Part shown: one piece after another, positions 26,966 to 36,664 of the stretch
How the letters are laid out: each line of letters begins with the position of its first letter
Position numbering within the stretch: the stretch's first letter is position 1
Assembly (NCBI GenBank): GCA_024638805.1
Contig: JAHEJO010000008.1
Span: 1-37,487, forward strand
Direction of reading: 5' to 3'
From: Acidimicrobiales bacterium
GTDB lineage: Bacteria > Actinomycetota > Acidimicrobiia > Acidimicrobiales > SZUA-35
DNA: 37,487 bases
Made by a program: the position numbers and the translations under genes
The notes under the pieces: generated by a model
What the model was told of the DNA's origin: nothing
The model's input: the letters and a program-made list of their open reading frames with translations, nothing else
The model's database searches: none

Positions 26966-29168
26966 ACAGATCCAGGAGCTGGCCGTTGTCGATCATCGTC
27001 GCGCCCTTCATGGCCGCCGATGACGCGAGATCCATGTCGTCGGTGACGACGACGACCGGCCATTCGCTCGGGTAGGAGTCGATCAGGCCGACGATTTGGG
27101 CAGCAACCGACCCTCCCTCCCGGGTGATCCTCACACGAACCGAACGCGAGTCTGGCAGGCGGTCATGGCCGTGGTCCCGGTCGAGGAGTACGTCGGGCGC
27201 TGCGCCGCTGCTGGCCGCCAATGCGCTGAGGTAGTGGACCAGATTCCGTCGCTGGTCGACACGATCGACGCTCGGCCACCCCATCGCGGCAACGGGGTCC
27301 CCATCGATCAACAACACGGCGTTCTCGGTGTTGACCACATGCCTGGCGACAGCGACCGGATCGTCGCGTAGGTTCTCCGGGATCTCGATCGGCCGTCGTG
27401 AGGCGGGAGCCGCCTCCTTCGCTGACGTCGGCTCAGCGGTTTCGTCGTCTGGCTCGACCGATTCCAGGACTACATCGCCTGAGCCCACCACTCCTGCGGT
27501 GGCGAGCAGAGGCCCTGACGCCTCCGTGGTCTCAGTCTTGTCGGGAGCCGACGAGTGGGTGAACGATGAGAAGAGACTCGCCAGGCCACCCCTCCCGCGG
27601 CTCCGCTCGGTTGTTCCGGTGGTCGCTGGTGCTTGCTCGGCGGTGACTCCGGACCCTGGCAGCGCATCAGCGTTGTCGGGTTCGAATGAGGCCACGGTTT
27701 CGGCGACGAGCGCATGCACCTCATCGATGTCCTCGGGCTCCTCGGGGGAGTCGGTCGACTCCGGCTCGGACGGCGGGGTATCGTCGCCTTCGCCTTCGCC
27801 ATCGCTTTCGTCGGCTGGAGCGGCTGTGGCGTCCTCGGCGGTGACCTCCACGAAACCGCTCGTGTCGAACGCGTCGGGGACGTCGAAGGCGCTCATGTCG
27901 GCGGCGGCGATGGGCTCGGTTTTCAAGCCGTCGACCGAAGATCGGAGTTCCTGCATCCGCTCGCCGAGTGCATTCGCCACCGCTTCGGCCTCGGTGACCG
28001 ATGAGTCCAGGGTCGCCATCTGATCGTGGAGCGCCGCCACGGTGGTCCGCACCAGCTCGAGTTTCGTCGTGAGCGTGTTGCGCTCGTCGGCGAAATCGGT
28101 GAGCGCCGCTTCGAGGGCTTCGATCTTCTCGCTATCGGAGGCACCACGCTCCGTGAGGGCGGCGTTGATCCGCTCCATCTCCGCCCGTGCCGCCGTGTGG
28201 GCGCCGGTCAGGGCATCGACACGACCGGTGAGGGCCGAGCGGGCTGAGATCGCTGCTTGGAGTTCTGATTCGGAGCTGGCGACACCGGCCTGTGCTTGGG
28301 CAAGTTTGGTCTCCAACCGCTGCACTTCGGCGGCAATCGAATCGCGCTCGGCGGCAACTTCTCGAGACTCGGCGATCGCCTGGTCCCGTTCCTGTTTGGC
28401 CAGTGCAGCCTCGGATCCGACAGCCTCCACCTCCGAGGAGGTTTGTGCGACCGCACTCTCGAGCTCGTCGAGACGTTCCTGAGCCTCGGCGGCGACTCGC
28501 CGGAGTTCGTCGAGCTCCTCGGTCAGCTCGGCCTGCTCGATGATCGCCAGCTCCTTGGCCTCCTGAGCCTGGTCTCGATCAGCCCGCGCCTGCCTGAGAT
28601 CTGTGTGGAGACTCCTGACCTGCGCCGACAGGGATGCCCCCGCGCTATGCACCGCTGACCCTTCCGAGTGCTCAGCCGGGGTCGGCGCATCGACGTCGTC
28701 GGCAGCGGGCTCGGACAGCCGCTGTGCGAGACCGGAGACCTCATCGTCGATGGAGTTCTTCTCCTCGGCGAGCTGGCCCACCAAGTTCTTGAGCTCGTCG
28801 ATTTCGCTGCGGATCGACTCCTCGTCTACCGGTGCTGCCTCGGGCTCAATTGCGGGCTCACCGGCGTCCGACGAGTCGTGACGCGTCTCCAGCTCGGTGT
28901 CGAGCGAGAGTACGCCGGGGAGGCTCAGCCAGCGCAGGGCTCCCTCGCCGACATTCTCCTCGGTGGCCGCGACCGCGACCCGCTGGCGGAAGGCTTCATC
29001 CTCGGCCAACACCTGACGGGCGATCGAGATGGCGCGCAGGGGAAAGTGGCGCACATAGAGGAACATCCGCATCGGCCCGGGCGGCTCGACCGGAGGCTCC
29101 TGCTCGACGCCCTCCCTTGCGACGAGGAAGGCCAACTCGCACGCTCTGTTCAGGTCTGGTTGGTCCAT
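26952..29168 (-). CDS. Coiled-coil protein with C-terminal NYN/YacP-like PIN-fold domain
   Basis: N-terminal domain LNRACELAFLVAREGVEQEPPVEPPGPMRMFLYVRHFPLRAISIARQVL; long heptad coiled-coil; C-terminal NAVLLIDGDPVAAMGWPSVDRVDQRRNLVHYL, VVVVTDDMDLASSAAMKGATMIDNGQLLDL. Confidence 0.83.
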   Translation of the reverse strand: MDQPDLNRACELAFLVAREGVEQEPPVEPPGPMRMFLYVRHFPLRAISIARQVLAEDEAFRQRVAVAATEENVGEGALRWLSLPGVLSLDTELETRHDSSDAGEPAIEPEAAPVDEESIRSEIDELKNLVGQLAEEKNSIDDEVSGLAQRLSEPAADDVDAPTPAEHSEGSAVHSAGASLSAQVRSLHTDLRQARADRDQAQEAKELAIIEQAELTEELDELRRVAAEAQERLDELESAVAQTSSEVEAVGSEAALAKQERDQAIAESREVAAERDSIAAEVQRLETKLAQAQAGVASSESELQAAISARSALTGRVDALTGAHTAARAEMERINAALTERGASDSEKIEALEAALTDFADERNTLTTKLELVRTTVAALHDQMATLDSSVTEAEAVANALGERMQELRSSVDGLKTEPIAAADMSAFDVPDAFDTSGFVEVTAEDATAAPADESDGEGEGDDTPPSEPESTDSPEEPEDIDEVHALVAETVASFEPDNADALPGSGVTAEQAPATTGTTERSRGRGGLASLFSSFTHSSAPDKTETTEASGPLLATAGVVGSGDVVLESVEPDDETAEPTSAKEAAPASRRPIEIPENLRDDPVAVARHVVNTENAVLLIDGDPVAAMGWPSVDRVDQRRNLVHYLSALAASSGAAPDVLLDRDHGHDRLPDSRSVRVRITREGGSVAAQIVGLIDSYPSEWPVVVVTDDMDLASSAAMKGATMIDNGQLLDLFIAT

Positions 29169-29367
29169 TGCTCGAATCTCCCGAGTCCCATTGGTCGACG
29201 AAAGGCGCGCACGCCTTTCCTTCTACATCGACGCTTCGGGGGCGAAGTTCAGTACACATTGCTGTCGCCACGCCTCAGCATCGCGCCCGTCCCGACGAGA
29301 ACTCCACCCTAACCCTCCGTGCCCCGGGCCCGAAAGTCCAGAAAGCCATTAGCGCGACCTTGACAGA

Positions 29368-29381
29368 GGAACAATCGTTCG
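29368..29381 (+). promoter_or_regulatory. LexA/SOS box in promoter of the exonuclease-UvrC fusion
   Basis: GGAACAATCGTTCG (GAAC-N4-GTTC), located between TTGACA (-35, 29360-29365) and TCTACT (-10, 29383-29388). Confidence 0.8.
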
Positions 29382-29395
29382 CTCTACTTTCACCG

Positions 29396-31027
29396 ATGTC
29401 AGTACCCGCCACGGCTCTCCCCCTTTTCGAGGAATCGCGCCCATTCGCCGGACCGGTTCGAGGTGCTCAGCGCTGCGGTGAGCCCGTGCAACACTCGCTC
29501 GAAGGAATGGGGGTGCCCCTGGCCGACGCCACGTTCTGTGTGCTCGACCTCGAGACGACCGGTGGTGACGTGGGGAGCTGCGGGATCACCGAAATCGGTG
29601 CGGTCAAGGTCCGAGGCGGCGAAGTCCTCGGCACGTTCCAGACAATGGTGAATCCTGGCTGCGGTATCCCGCCCAAGATCACTGTGCTCACCGGCATCAC
29701 CGAGATGATGGTCATGAAGGCTCCGACCATCGACGCGGTACTGCCCACATTCCTCGACTTCATCGGCGGAGCGGTCATCGTGGGCCACAATGTTCGTTTC
29801 GACATGTCGTTCATCAACGCCGCAGTCCGACGTTGGGGCGGTCCGATGTTGGGCAACCAGCGCATCGACACGCTCGCACTCGCACGGCGCGTGCTCGCCG
29901 ACGAGGTGCCCAGGTTCAATCTCCAGACGCTCGCAACGCGGCTTCGCCTCTCCCACCAACCCTCTCATCGCGCTCTGGAGGATGCGTGGGCGACGGTCGA
30001 CCTTCTACACCTGCTGATCGAGCGGGCGTCCGGGTGGGGCGTGACGGGGTTGGACGATCTGGTGGCGTTGCCGACCGTCGCCGGTCATCCCCAGTGGAAA
30101 AAACTTGCCCTGACCAAGAGCCTTCCCCGCTCGCCGGGGGTCTACTTCTTCAAAGACGCCTCCGGCATCGTGCTCTACGTCGGCAAGGCCACCGACCTCC
30201 GGGCGAGGGTGCGCAGCTACTTCAGCTCCGAGCGCCGTCGCAAGATCCCGCAACTCCTGAGGGAGACGAACGCGATTGAACACCGGGTGTGCGCCAACAC
30301 CCTCGAGGCGGAACTCCTCGAGTTGCGACTGATCAAGGAGCACCGACCTCGATTCAACCGTCGACACCGTAGCCCGGTCAGATCACAATGGGTCAAGCTG
30401 ACGACGGCCGAAGCGTTTCCCCGGCTCTCGATCGTTCGATCCACCAGAGGGGCCGGCGTCTATCTCGGTCCGATCTCGAATCGACGGACCGCCGAGTTGG
30501 TGGTCGATGCACTCCACAGCGTCGTCCCTTTGCGGCGATGTAATGCCCGAATAGGCCGGACCGGACAGCCCACGCGGGATGGGCTCTGCGTCGCAGCTCA
30601 ACTGGGGGTTGCGATGTGTCCCTGCAGCGGCGAACTCGACGTCAGCACCTACCAGCCGATCGTTGATGACGCCGCCCGGCTGATGACATCGCATCCCCAC
30701 ATCGCGCTGGAAGGACTACAGCGCCGGATGGAGGAGCTGGCCCGGTTGGAACGCTTCGAAGACGCTGCGGCGGTACGGGACCGGGCCAGTGCTCTGGCAG
30801 CAGCGGTCGAGCGGAGTCGGCGTCTTGCGAAGGTCGCCAACCTCGGCACGATCGTATTGGAGTTCGAATCGGGCGTCGTCCGTATCGATACCGAAGGCCT
30901 CGATGTCGAGGAACGGTTGCTTGTCGGGGGGTGGATCGATCGTCATGGGCCGAGGGCGCGGGTGCTGGAGGGAAGCGATTCGCTGAGCTCGCCCCTGCCG
31001 CGCCTGGCCAGTTTCAGTCCCCGGTGA
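29396..31027 (+). CDS. DEDDh 3'-5' exonuclease (DnaQ-like) fused to UvrC/Cho-like GIY-YIG endonuclease
   Basis: FCVLDLETTGGD, TGITEMMV, VGHNVRFDMSFIN, SHRALEDAWATVDLL; then LPRSPGVYFFKDASGIVLYVGKATDLRARVRSYF and a UVR-like EELARLERFEDAAAVRDRASAL. Confidence 0.93.
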   Translation: MSVPATALPLFEESRPFAGPVRGAQRCGEPVQHSLEGMGVPLADATFCVLDLETTGGDVGSCGITEIGAVKVRGGEVLGTFQTMVNPGCGIPPKITVLTGITEMMVMKAPTIDAVLPTFLDFIGGAVIVGHNVRFDMSFINAAVRRWGGPMLGNQRIDTLALARRVLADEVPRFNLQTLATRLRLSHQPSHRALEDAWATVDLLHLLIERASGWGVTGLDDLVALPTVAGHPQWKKLALTKSLPRSPGVYFFKDASGIVLYVGKATDLRARVRSYFSSERRRKIPQLLRETNAIEHRVCANTLEAELLELRLIKEHRPRFNRRHRSPVRSQWVKLTTAEAFPRLSIVRSTRGAGVYLGPISNRRTAELVVDALHSVVPLRRCNARIGRTGQPTRDGLCVAAQLGVAMCPCSGELDVSTYQPIVDDAARLMTSHPHIALEGLQRRMEELARLERFEDAAAVRDRASALAAAVERSRRLAKVANLGTIVLEFESGVVRIDTEGLDVEERLLVGGWIDRHGPRARVLEGSDSLSSPLPRLASFSPR

Positions 31028-32039
31028 TGAACTCGTCGTAGAGCGCCTTGACCTGCCCCGAGCGCAAGGCTCGTCTGGCCGAGGCGACCGCAGTCCCGAG
31101 GTCGGGCTCGATCTCGGCCACCACGAGTGCGGCGGCGGCATTGAGCGCCACGATGTCCTCAGCCGCGTCGACACCGCCGGCTGACTTGATCATGGCAGTG
31201 AATATTCGCGCGTTGTCCGCTGCAGTGCCACCGGCCAGCGACGCGGTAGCGACGAGATCGATGCCAGCCGCCTCGGGGTGAATCGTCATCTCTCGAATGT
31301 CGTGCCGGGTGACCTCGAAGACTCGGTTCGGGCCGGCGGTGGACAATTCGTCCAGTCCATCGAATCCGGCGATCACCCACGCCCGGATCATTCCCCGCTC
31401 GAACAGGACCCGGGCCAGCTGCTCGGCCCGGGTTTCGGTGGCCACCCCCATCACGATGCGCTTCACACCGCCGGGGTGGACCAGAGGGCCGAGGATGTTG
31501 AACACGGTCGAGATCCCGAGCGAGGTTCGAACCGGACCGGCGTGACGCATCGCCGGGTGAAAGGTCTTGGCCCACGCGAAGGCAAGGCCATGGTTGGCGA
31601 GTTGTTGCTCGACCTGTGCCGGAGTCTTATCGATGTCAACCCCTATCGCAGCCAGGAAATCAAACGACCCGCTGGTGCTCGAGGCCGCGACGTTGCCGTG
31701 CTTGCAGATGGTGACACCGGCGGACGCTGCGACGAACGACGCCATCGAACTCACGTTCAGGGCGAACGACCGACGATGCGCCGATCCTCCCGTCCCGACG
31801 ATGTCGACGGTGCCCTGAGGGACGGTGAGCGGCTCGGCTGCTGCCAACATTGCGTCTGCGAAACCCAGGATCTCGTCGTCGGACTCACCCTTGACGCGGA
31901 GTCCCATGAGCAGGGCGCCAAGCGCCACGGGGTCGGCATCGCCGTTCAGCACTTCGGTCATCGCTCTGGCCGTGACCTCACGGCTGAGGTCTCTGCCCTC
32001 GACCAGCGACCCGAGCAACTCCGACCAGGGTGTGATCAT
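31014..32039 (-). CDS. trpD: Anthranilate phosphoribosyltransferase family (TrpD)
   Basis: VDIVGTGGSAHRRSFALNVSSMASFVAASAGVTICKHGN, FHPAMRHAGPVRTSLGISTVFNILGPLVHPG, IAGFDGLDELST. Start ATG at 32039, overlapping DUF3501 stop. Confidence 0.87.
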   Translation of the reverse strand: MITPWSELLGSLVEGRDLSREVTARAMTEVLNGDADPVALGALLMGLRVKGESDDEILGFADAMLAAAEPLTVPQGTVDIVGTGGSAHRRSFALNVSSMASFVAASAGVTICKHGNVAASSTSGSFDFLAAIGVDIDKTPAQVEQQLANHGLAFAWAKTFHPAMRHAGPVRTSLGISTVFNILGPLVHPGGVKRIVMGVATETRAEQLARVLFERGMIRAWVIAGFDGLDELSTAGPNRVFEVTRHDIREMTIHPEAAGIDLVATASLAGGTAADNARIFTAMIKSAGGVDAAEDIVALNAAAALVVAEIEPDLGTAVASARRALRSGQVKALYDEFITGD

Positions 32040-32632
32040 CGGAGATCGGAGGCGATCGACGCACGGTTCTCGTCGGTGAGGACCGCTTCTTCGAGATAGG
32101 CCGGGTGGGTGCAGACGACTTTGACGGGACCCGCTTCGAACTTGTCGACCTGGGCGGCGGTGACGGGCCACCAGAGATAGTGAACGCTCGCCGTCATTTC
32201 TTCCCGGCTCAGCGTCCTTTCGTGATCGGCATCGAGGTGTCCTCTGAGGATCTCGACATCGTCACCATCGCCGAGATGAAGTTCGAGCGATCGCTCGACG
32301 CCGGCCAGCTTGGGCAGCCACTCCCGCAGTTGTTCTTCGCTGATGAGTTCGATGAACACTGTGGCGCCGAGCTTTCCGGGGCGCGAGATCAGCGGGTTGT
32401 ACGTCCGCAATTCGGTATCGATGCCTTCGTCGGTGACGATCTTTTCGACCCTCGCCATTTCCTGGATCTGGAACCGAATCGTGTGGCGGTTCTCGAAGAG
32501 GAGCGTCATGATCGTGCCGACGTGGATTCGGCGCTTCTTCTTCAGTGCGATGATGTAAGGATGGAACTCATCGCGCTCCCGTTCGTAGGCACGGAGGTCG
32601 GCGATGTCGTCGAGAGTGAGTTCAACTGACAT
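32036..32632 (-). CDS. DUF3501 family protein
   Basis: [61 protein letters not shown]; next to rubrerythrin. Confidence 0.75.
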   Translation of the reverse strand: MSVELTLDDIADLRAYERERDEFHPYIIALKKKRRIHVGTIMTLLFENRHTIRFQIQEMARVEKIVTDEGIDTELRTYNPLISRPGKLGATVFIELISEEQLREWLPKLAGVERSLELHLGDGDDVEILRGHLDADHERTLSREEMTASVHYLWWPVTAAQVDKFEAGPVKVVCTHPAYLEEAVLTDENRASIASDLR

Positions 32633-32664
32633 GGTGCTTCCGTTCTAGGTGGAGGCGGGCGACT

Positions 32665-33084
32665 CTAGGAGATTCGGTCGAGACCGTCTGCGAAGCGGCC
32701 GGCGTGGGATTTCTCGGCGCGAGCGAGGGTTTCCATCCATTCGGCAACCTCGTCGAAGCCCTCTTCACGGGCGGTCTTGGAGAAGCCCGGGTACATCTCG
32801 GTGTATTCGTAGGTTTCACCGGTGATGGCGGACTTGAGGTTGTCCTCGGTTGGACCGACCGGCTCACCGGTGGCCGGGTCGCCTATCTCGGCGAGAAAGT
32901 CGAAGTGACCGAATGCGTGACCGGTCTCACCCTCGGCGACCGATCGGAACAGCATGGCGACATCGGGGTACCCCTCGACATCGGCTTTCTGGGCGAAGTA
33001 GAGGTACCGACGGTTGGCCTGGCTCTCGCGGGCAAAAGCTTCCTTGAGATTCTGTTCGGTTTTGGTGCCCTCGAGATCTGGCAT
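32665..33084 (-). CDS. Rubrerythrin-family protein
   Basis: [56 protein letters not shown]; diiron ExxH-type helices. Confidence 0.92.
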   Translation of the reverse strand: MPDLEGTKTEQNLKEAFARESQANRRYLYFAQKADVEGYPDVAMLFRSVAEGETGHAFGHFDFLAEIGDPATGEPVGPTEDNLKSAITGETYEYTEMYPGFSKTAREEGFDEVAEWMETLARAEKSHAGRFADGLDRIS

Positions 33085-33150
33085 TTCAACTCCTGGTGGT
33101 GGGTTCGGCGTGGTATGTGCGATCCTCGGGATCGTTGGTGGTGGAAACGG

Positions 33151-33669
33151 TCATTGTAAATGCGAGATGCGAGCTGTAATCCGTTGCACTGTGCCAAGCG
33201 TTCTCGTCGTCGTTCCACCGACGGCGCTGTCCAGGGCGCTGAGCGAGAGCGTGGATTCAGAGAGCCTGCCTTGAGGCAACCAGTGGATTTCCGAACCGAT
33301 GACCTTGTACCGATCTCCGGCGGGAAACACCGTGGAGAGGTCAGCATCGCTCGGGCCGTGGAGGAAGATCACCTGGGGTTTGCCGCCACCTTCCCCCTGT
33401 TCGCCGTCGAAGGGCGCGGCCGCCACGAGGCCGGCGAGCTCCTCGCCGGTTCTGGTGAATACGTCCACCTCGTAGCCAAGCTCCTCGTGTAGCGTCCGCC
33501 CGAGCTGGGCAGGGTGGATGTCGTCCGCAAACGGGAGAATGATGTTGCCGCTCGCCTGGTAGGCGCTTGGGTCGTCGAACCCGCTCCGCTCGACGACGGC
33601 CAACAGCGCCTCGTTGGTGATTCTCCGCTTTCCGAGGTTCATTCCTCTGAGGAACACGACAACCGTCAT
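33151..33669 (-). CDS. DUF1697 domain protein
   Basis: MTVVVFLRGMNLGKRRITNEALLAVVERSGFDDPSAYQASGNIILPF. Confidence 0.88.
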   Translation of the reverse strand: MTVVVFLRGMNLGKRRITNEALLAVVERSGFDDPSAYQASGNIILPFADDIHPAQLGRTLHEELGYEVDVFTRTGEELAGLVAAAPFDGEQGEGGGKPQVIFLHGPSDADLSTVFPAGDRYKVIGSEIHWLPQGRLSESTLSLSALDSAVGGTTTRTLGTVQRITARISHLQ

Positions 33670-33743
33670 GGCTGGGAACCTAGCCGAGTCAGACCGTGGA
33701 TGTGGTTGGGCACCCGTCGGTCCTGGGCCCGTACGATTGCCGC

Positions 33744-34166
33744 ATGCCCGAGATCAAGTGGAACGTGGTGAAGACCTCGGCGATCGCCGGGCTCTGGCTG
33801 CTCGTACCGATCACGGTGGTCTCCCTCGTCTTGCTCGACGACAATTCGTCCAGCTTCGCCCGGCTCGGCTTCTTCGCCCTGACGATGTTCGGTTTCACCG
33901 CCGCCGGCTACGGCGGTGGGAAGCTTGCCCCACATGCCCCGATGGCCCACGGAGCCTTGGGGGCGGCCGGAACGTGGGCGATCATTCAAGCCTTCGGCGT
34001 CGTCAGGCGATTGATCTCGGGCGAGCCCATCGCATGGATCGGGCTGCCCCTTCTGGGGTTCATCGCCGCCGGTTGCGGGATCGGCGGTGCCGCGTTTGCC
34101 GATTGGATCCGTCGCTCCGGTCGGCCGGTCTCGGTGAGCGAGCTGCGGTCGCGCCTGCCGGACTGA
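33744..34166 (+). CDS. Small multi-pass membrane protein
   Basis: MPEIKWNVVKTSAIAGLWLLVPITVVSLVLLDD...LGFFALTMFGFTAAGYGGGKLAP...GALGAAGTWAIIQ: four-helix hydrophobic pattern. Confidence 0.75.
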   Translation: MPEIKWNVVKTSAIAGLWLLVPITVVSLVLLDDNSSSFARLGFFALTMFGFTAAGYGGGKLAPHAPMAHGALGAAGTWAIIQAFGVVRRLISGEPIAWIGLPLLGFIAAGCGIGGAAFADWIRRSGRPVSVSELRSRLPD

Positions 34167-34289
34167 TCGTGCCGCTCGCCGGTCCCTCTCCCCCGCCGGT
34201 GGGTGCTCCGCAGGACGGGCACCTCCATACGGTGAGCGCGATTTCGGTTGTCCCGTTGGGCTGGCGACTTTTCCTGCTGGACGCCGGTG

Positions 34290-34799
34290 TCGACGATCTG
34301 CCGCACCGTGTGGCCGGCTGAAGATCCACAGCCGGATGGCGGCATCGGGCCCAGGCGTGACGCCGGGTTCAGCATCCACGACATGACCCTCGAATCGTGC
34401 GGCCGTCCGCTGAAACGCGTTCCGCCCGGCTGCTGCATAGTGACATTGGAGGACTCGGCGCAGGCGATTCACACGAGCCCGGATGCGGTAGAGGGTGGAA
34501 CGGGGAATGCTGGGCGCGACCTGGTAGCGGCCCCAGCCACGACGCAGGACCCGACCGCGCACAATCTCGGTTGCCAGCGCGTCGGAGACTGTCTTCGATG
34601 CTCGTCCCCGGAGCGTCCACCCGGCGTTGCAGAGGTACCGCACGAGCTCGTTCACCGAGCATGTGCGTGCGTGGGTGGCGAGGCGGTGCGAGAGCACGTA
34701 GCGAAGATCCCGACCGCACAGGACTCTCGGATCGACGTTGCCGAGCCCTTCGAAGTCGGACTCCTGCAGCCGCTGGCATTCGGTCGTCACCGTGCGCAC
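34290..34799 (-). CDS. Putative winged-helix DNA-binding protein; 3' end unresolved (frame stays open to 33666)
   Basis: SVNELVRYLCNAGWTLRGRASKTVSDALATEIVRGRVLRRGWGRYQVAPSIPRSTLYRIRARVNRLRR; GTG start ~34799. Frame loses coding character after ~34290; the end given is approximate and is not a stop codon. Confidence 0.5.
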
Positions 34800-34830
34800 G
34801 CTGGCGCCGCCCGACCGGGCGGTCTCCCAG

Positions 34831-36168
34831 CTATTCAACTGCGCTGAGTCTTCGCCGCTCATCGACGTTGCCTCGTTTCTGCCATCGTCGTCGCCGTGCA
34901 TCGTTCCGACGCCGGGTGGCTTCGGCATTGGGCAGGGCCAGGGCGACCCAGGTCTGGTTGTCGGGTCTGAGGATCTCGATCGTGCGATCTGGATGGAGGC
35001 GGTAGTTCCAGCCGTGCTGGTGCACTTCGTCGTGGTGTCGGTCGCACAACGGGATCAGTTGGTCGAGGTTGGTGAGTCCTCCGTGTTCCCAGAACCGGAT
35101 GTGGTGGACCTTGCAGCTGTCGAACGGCACGTCACACTTGATGCAGGAGTCATACATCACGCGCAACGCTGCGCGTTGCGCCGACGTTGCGGTTCTCTGC
35201 GTCCTGCCGACGGCGAGGGGAACACCGTTGTCGCCGAGCAGGACATGCCGCAGCTCCGCATCGCACAGAAGCCGCTCGATCGTTGACATCGGAAGATCAA
35301 GACCTCCGGACGTGTAGCGCATCGAGTCCTCGTGTTGGCCGTGCCGCAGAGTGTCGAGATCCACGACCACGTTGATCAGGGGCCTCGCCTTGGGACCGCT
35401 CTTCGAGCTCAGAAGCGAAAGAAGCGCGCTGGCGTCGTGGTGTTCACCGGCGTGATAGGCCCGTCCAGCAAGTCGGCTCTGCGCACCCAGCGATTTTGCT
35501 TCGGCGCGAACGGCGTTGCGGACGATCTCCCCCGAGAGTGCATCGAGGTCGAACGAACCGCGCACCCGACCCTCTCCCGTGATCCAGGTACGGAACCCGT
35601 TGCGCTGGGTCTGCTCTGTGGCCGCCGTCTCACCGTCATCTGACATCGTCTGGCAAAGGCGGGAGAGCCAGGTGTGGAACTTCGCCGGTGCCATCTGAAC
35701 GGCACGGCGGGCGATGATGGGGTCTTTCCGGTCGAACGCGGCCTGCCATCGCTGGTCGTGGCGCAGCTTGTGCCTCGCCATCGCCACCGCATCAACGTTC
35801 TGGACCGGTGCGGTCCCGTCGCTCAGGGCGGTGGCGAGCGATGGAAGGTGTTCGATCAGGCCAGCCCGGCGCGAGTGACGCTGTGCATCAGCGCTCGACA
35901 GCCTGCCGGCACAGGAGAAAACATCCGCTGCGGACAGACATCCACCGGCGGCGTGTCGCTCATCCAACCGGTGGGCGATCGCAGTACTGACCGCCTGGAG
36001 GGCTCGGATCGATCGTTCGACCGTCCGCACCAATTCGATCGCCTCGTCCTCTTCGAGCGAGCCGAGATCGACCGACCCGAGCAGTCCACCCACATCGACC
36101 AGCACCTCCGCTGACCGCCGACACGTATCGGCCGCCCATCCAGTGGAGGCCGTGGCGGACGAGATCAT
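34831..36168 (-). CDS. DUF222 (13E12 repeat family) HNH endonuclease
   Basis: Central DUF222-like region; C-terminal HNH: CIKCDVPFDSCKVHHIRFWEHGGLTNLDQLIPLCDRHHDEVHQHGW. Start MISSATASTGWAADTC at 36168. Confidence 0.9.
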   Translation of the reverse strand: MISSATASTGWAADTCRRSAEVLVDVGGLLGSVDLGSLEEDEAIELVRTVERSIRALQAVSTAIAHRLDERHAAGGCLSAADVFSCAGRLSSADAQRHSRRAGLIEHLPSLATALSDGTAPVQNVDAVAMARHKLRHDQRWQAAFDRKDPIIARRAVQMAPAKFHTWLSRLCQTMSDDGETAATEQTQRNGFRTWITGEGRVRGSFDLDALSGEIVRNAVRAEAKSLGAQSRLAGRAYHAGEHHDASALLSLLSSKSGPKARPLINVVVDLDTLRHGQHEDSMRYTSGGLDLPMSTIERLLCDAELRHVLLGDNGVPLAVGRTQRTATSAQRAALRVMYDSCIKCDVPFDSCKVHHIRFWEHGGLTNLDQLIPLCDRHHDEVHQHGWNYRLHPDRTIEILRPDNQTWVALALPNAEATRRRNDARRRRWQKRGNVDERRRLSAVE

Positions 36169-36267
36169 GCACCAATTATGAACAGGGGGTGTGACACTCA
36201 GAATCGATTGATCCCGGTCGGGGCGGGCCGAGCCTCCGGCGCCGCGAGCGGGCGGTATCGTGGGATC

Positions 36268-36606
<339 letters not shown>

Positions 36607-36664
36607 CACACTACAACGGTGTAATTCCTGGTCAGAGGCCTAGAGCCCAGTATCTATGCGGGTT

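Noticed and set aside
34060-34329. Short minus ORF with CPSCGAPTGGG zinc-ribbon-like motif
   Set aside because: Single CxxC only, Ser/Arg-rich remainder, antisense overlap with the membrane protein; insufficient support.
34248-34847. 199-aa plus-strand ORF
   Set aside because: Antisense to the wHTH coding region and lacks any domain signature.
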